This document shows, one piece after another, positions 63,369 through 64,000 of a stretch of 64,000 nucleotides of DNA (position 1 is its first letter; each line of letters begins with the position of its first letter). The stretch spans positions 1-64,000 of the forward strand of contig JADDQF010000117.1 of the NCBI GenBank assembly GCA_016781505.1, given 5' to 3'. A program made the translations under genes and the position numbers. The notes beneath the pieces are model-generated. The model saw nothing but the letters and a program-made list of their open reading frames with translations, made no database searches and was not told where the DNA came from. Source of the stretch: a bacterium (GTDB lineage: Bacteria > Chloroflexota > Chloroflexia > Chloroflexales > Kallotenuaceae).

Positions 63369-63665
63369 TTATGCTTCCAGCTCATAATCAAGCACGAGCA
63401 TATGGTCAAGATGCGCTTTGGTGCGCTCGAAAGCGGCGACGTGCACGGGATGCGCCTGATAGCGCTGGAGCGCTTCCCGATCCGCAAAACGACTCACCAG
63501 GCCGAAATGGCAGGAGACCGGCCGGCCCACGATATCGCGCGCAACTTCCAGATGTTCGATCTCCGGAATCGCCGCCGGCAGCGCTTCAAAGTTGGCCATC
63601 AGGTCGGAAACAAGCAGGTCGTCGACCGATTCGTTAAGGCGAAACAGAACAATATGCTGAATCAT
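63369..63665 (-). CDS. Dabb family stress-responsive alpha/beta-barrel protein
   Basis: A 98-residue protein with the Dabb pattern: MIQHIVLFRLNESV at the start, IEHLEVARDIVGRPVSCHFGLVSRF in the middle, LQRYQAHPVHVAAFE and a closing MLVLDYEL. Dabb proteins form dimeric barrels of mostly unknown function. GAGGAG precedes the ATG. It lies 48 bases from the PHP gene. Confidence 0.82.
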   Translation of the reverse strand: MIQHIVLFRLNESVDDLLVSDLMANFEALPAAIPEIEHLEVARDIVGRPVSCHFGLVSRFADREALQRYQAHPVHVAAFERTKAHLDHMLVLDYELEA

Positions 63666-63704
63666 ACGCTCCTCATGGCTGCTCCCTGCACGGCTGGTGC
63701 TGCG

Positions 63705-64000
63705 CTATTTGGGCAGCGGTCTGCCCCACGACTCCCCAAACGCAAGCTCGTCCACGCTTTTGCGCTGCGGCGAGGCCCAGTCGATGGTCGGGCGCTTCAT
63801 GTCAGGCGCGACGTAGCCGAGGCGGAAGAGTACCAGCAATGCCTGATCCGCGGGCACCTGGAGCAGCTTCACGATCCGCTCCCATTGCCCCTCAACCTCC
63901 ATCGGCGTCGAAACAAACTGCATGCCAATGCCAAGCGACGTTGCCGTGAGCCAGATCGTTTGGATCACCGCCCCCAGCGAGATCACCGAGTACAGCGCCG
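63705..64000 (-). CDS. nitroreductase family protein, C-terminal part
   Basis: The stop codon is at 63705 and the frame runs off the window end, so the start is missing. About 98 residues are visible: ALYSVISLGAVIQTIW, TATSLGIGMQFVS, IVKLLQVPADQALLVLFRLGY. This is the C-terminal part of an FMN-dependent nitroreductase fold, with AxxLGxG near the flavin-binding surface. Full assignment needs the missing upstream half. Confidence 0.7.
   Translation of the reverse strand, partial: ALYSVISLGAVIQTIWLTATSLGIGMQFVSTPMEVEGQWERIVKLLQVPADQALLVLFRLGYVAPDMKRPTIDWASPQRKSVDELAFGESWGRPLPK

Overview
The window is a GC-rich stretch of a bacterial chromosome with dense single-copy genes. It has no insertion sequence, CRISPR array, rRNA or tRNA that I could find. 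The gene content suggests a Chloroflexota bacterium, probably class Chloroflexia: a sensor kinase with nine GAF domains, a family B DNA polymerase, a PyrF-PyrE fusion, a DUF507 protein, DUF5719-like repeats, and secreted enzymes that share one surface module. The taxonomy is inferred from gene content, not from a marker gene.

Layout. 0.1-4.6 kb: a PadR regulator, then pyrimidine genes pyrC, pyrB and a pyrF-pyrE fusion, with a terminator-like hairpin just before pyrC that could be an attenuator. 4.7-15.6 kb: fumarase, a VTT membrane protein, a secreted protein with a degenerate PGRP/amidase domain, a lipoprotein with a glycoside-hydrolase-like domain, a GH13 alpha-glucosidase, a secreted class A beta-lactamase-like serine hydrolase and a 62-residue protein. 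15.9-18.8 kb: uvrA. 19.0-29.5 kb: a probable signalling operon (V4R protein, left-handed beta-helix protein, response regulator, 2105-residue kinase, a 24-codon bridging ORF and an alpha/beta hydrolase lacking its serine nucleophile). 29.7-33.6 kb: family B DNA polymerase and a tandem GNAT protein. 33.9-37.9 kb: peptide/nickel-type ABC importer genes without ATPases. 38.1-42.2 kb: a DUF318 permease with its TIGR03943 partner, and a secreted 5'-nucleotidase. 42.4-44.7 kb: type 2 isopentenyl-diphosphate isomerase and recF.

44.8-47.0 kb is visibly AT-richer: a secreted glycoside-hydrolase-like gene and about 700 bases without a gene that carry a direct repeat. 47.0-50.2 kb holds a DHFR/RibD-like reductase, an MDR oxidoreductase, a methyltransferase and a 110-residue unknown. 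50.3-55.8 kb holds a PHP phosphatase overlapping otsA, a decayed FGGY sugar-kinase pseudogene with three lesions, and an L,D-transpeptidase. 56.2-64.0 kb holds an RsbU-type phosphatase, nadE with a palindrome over its putative promoter, an LD-carboxypeptidase and nudC pair, DUF507, a second PHP phosphatase, a Dabb protein and a nitroreductase cut by the window end.

Themes: pyrimidine synthesis, NAD metabolism (nadE, nudC), cell-wall and surface enzymes, DNA repair (uvrA, recF, polB) and signalling. Several promoters fit TTGAC(A/G), a 17-18 base spacer and TAnANT, so housekeeping sigma-70-type transcription is likely. Where a start was ambiguous I chose the codon with the best-spaced Shine-Dalgarno sequence, including several GTG and TTG starts.
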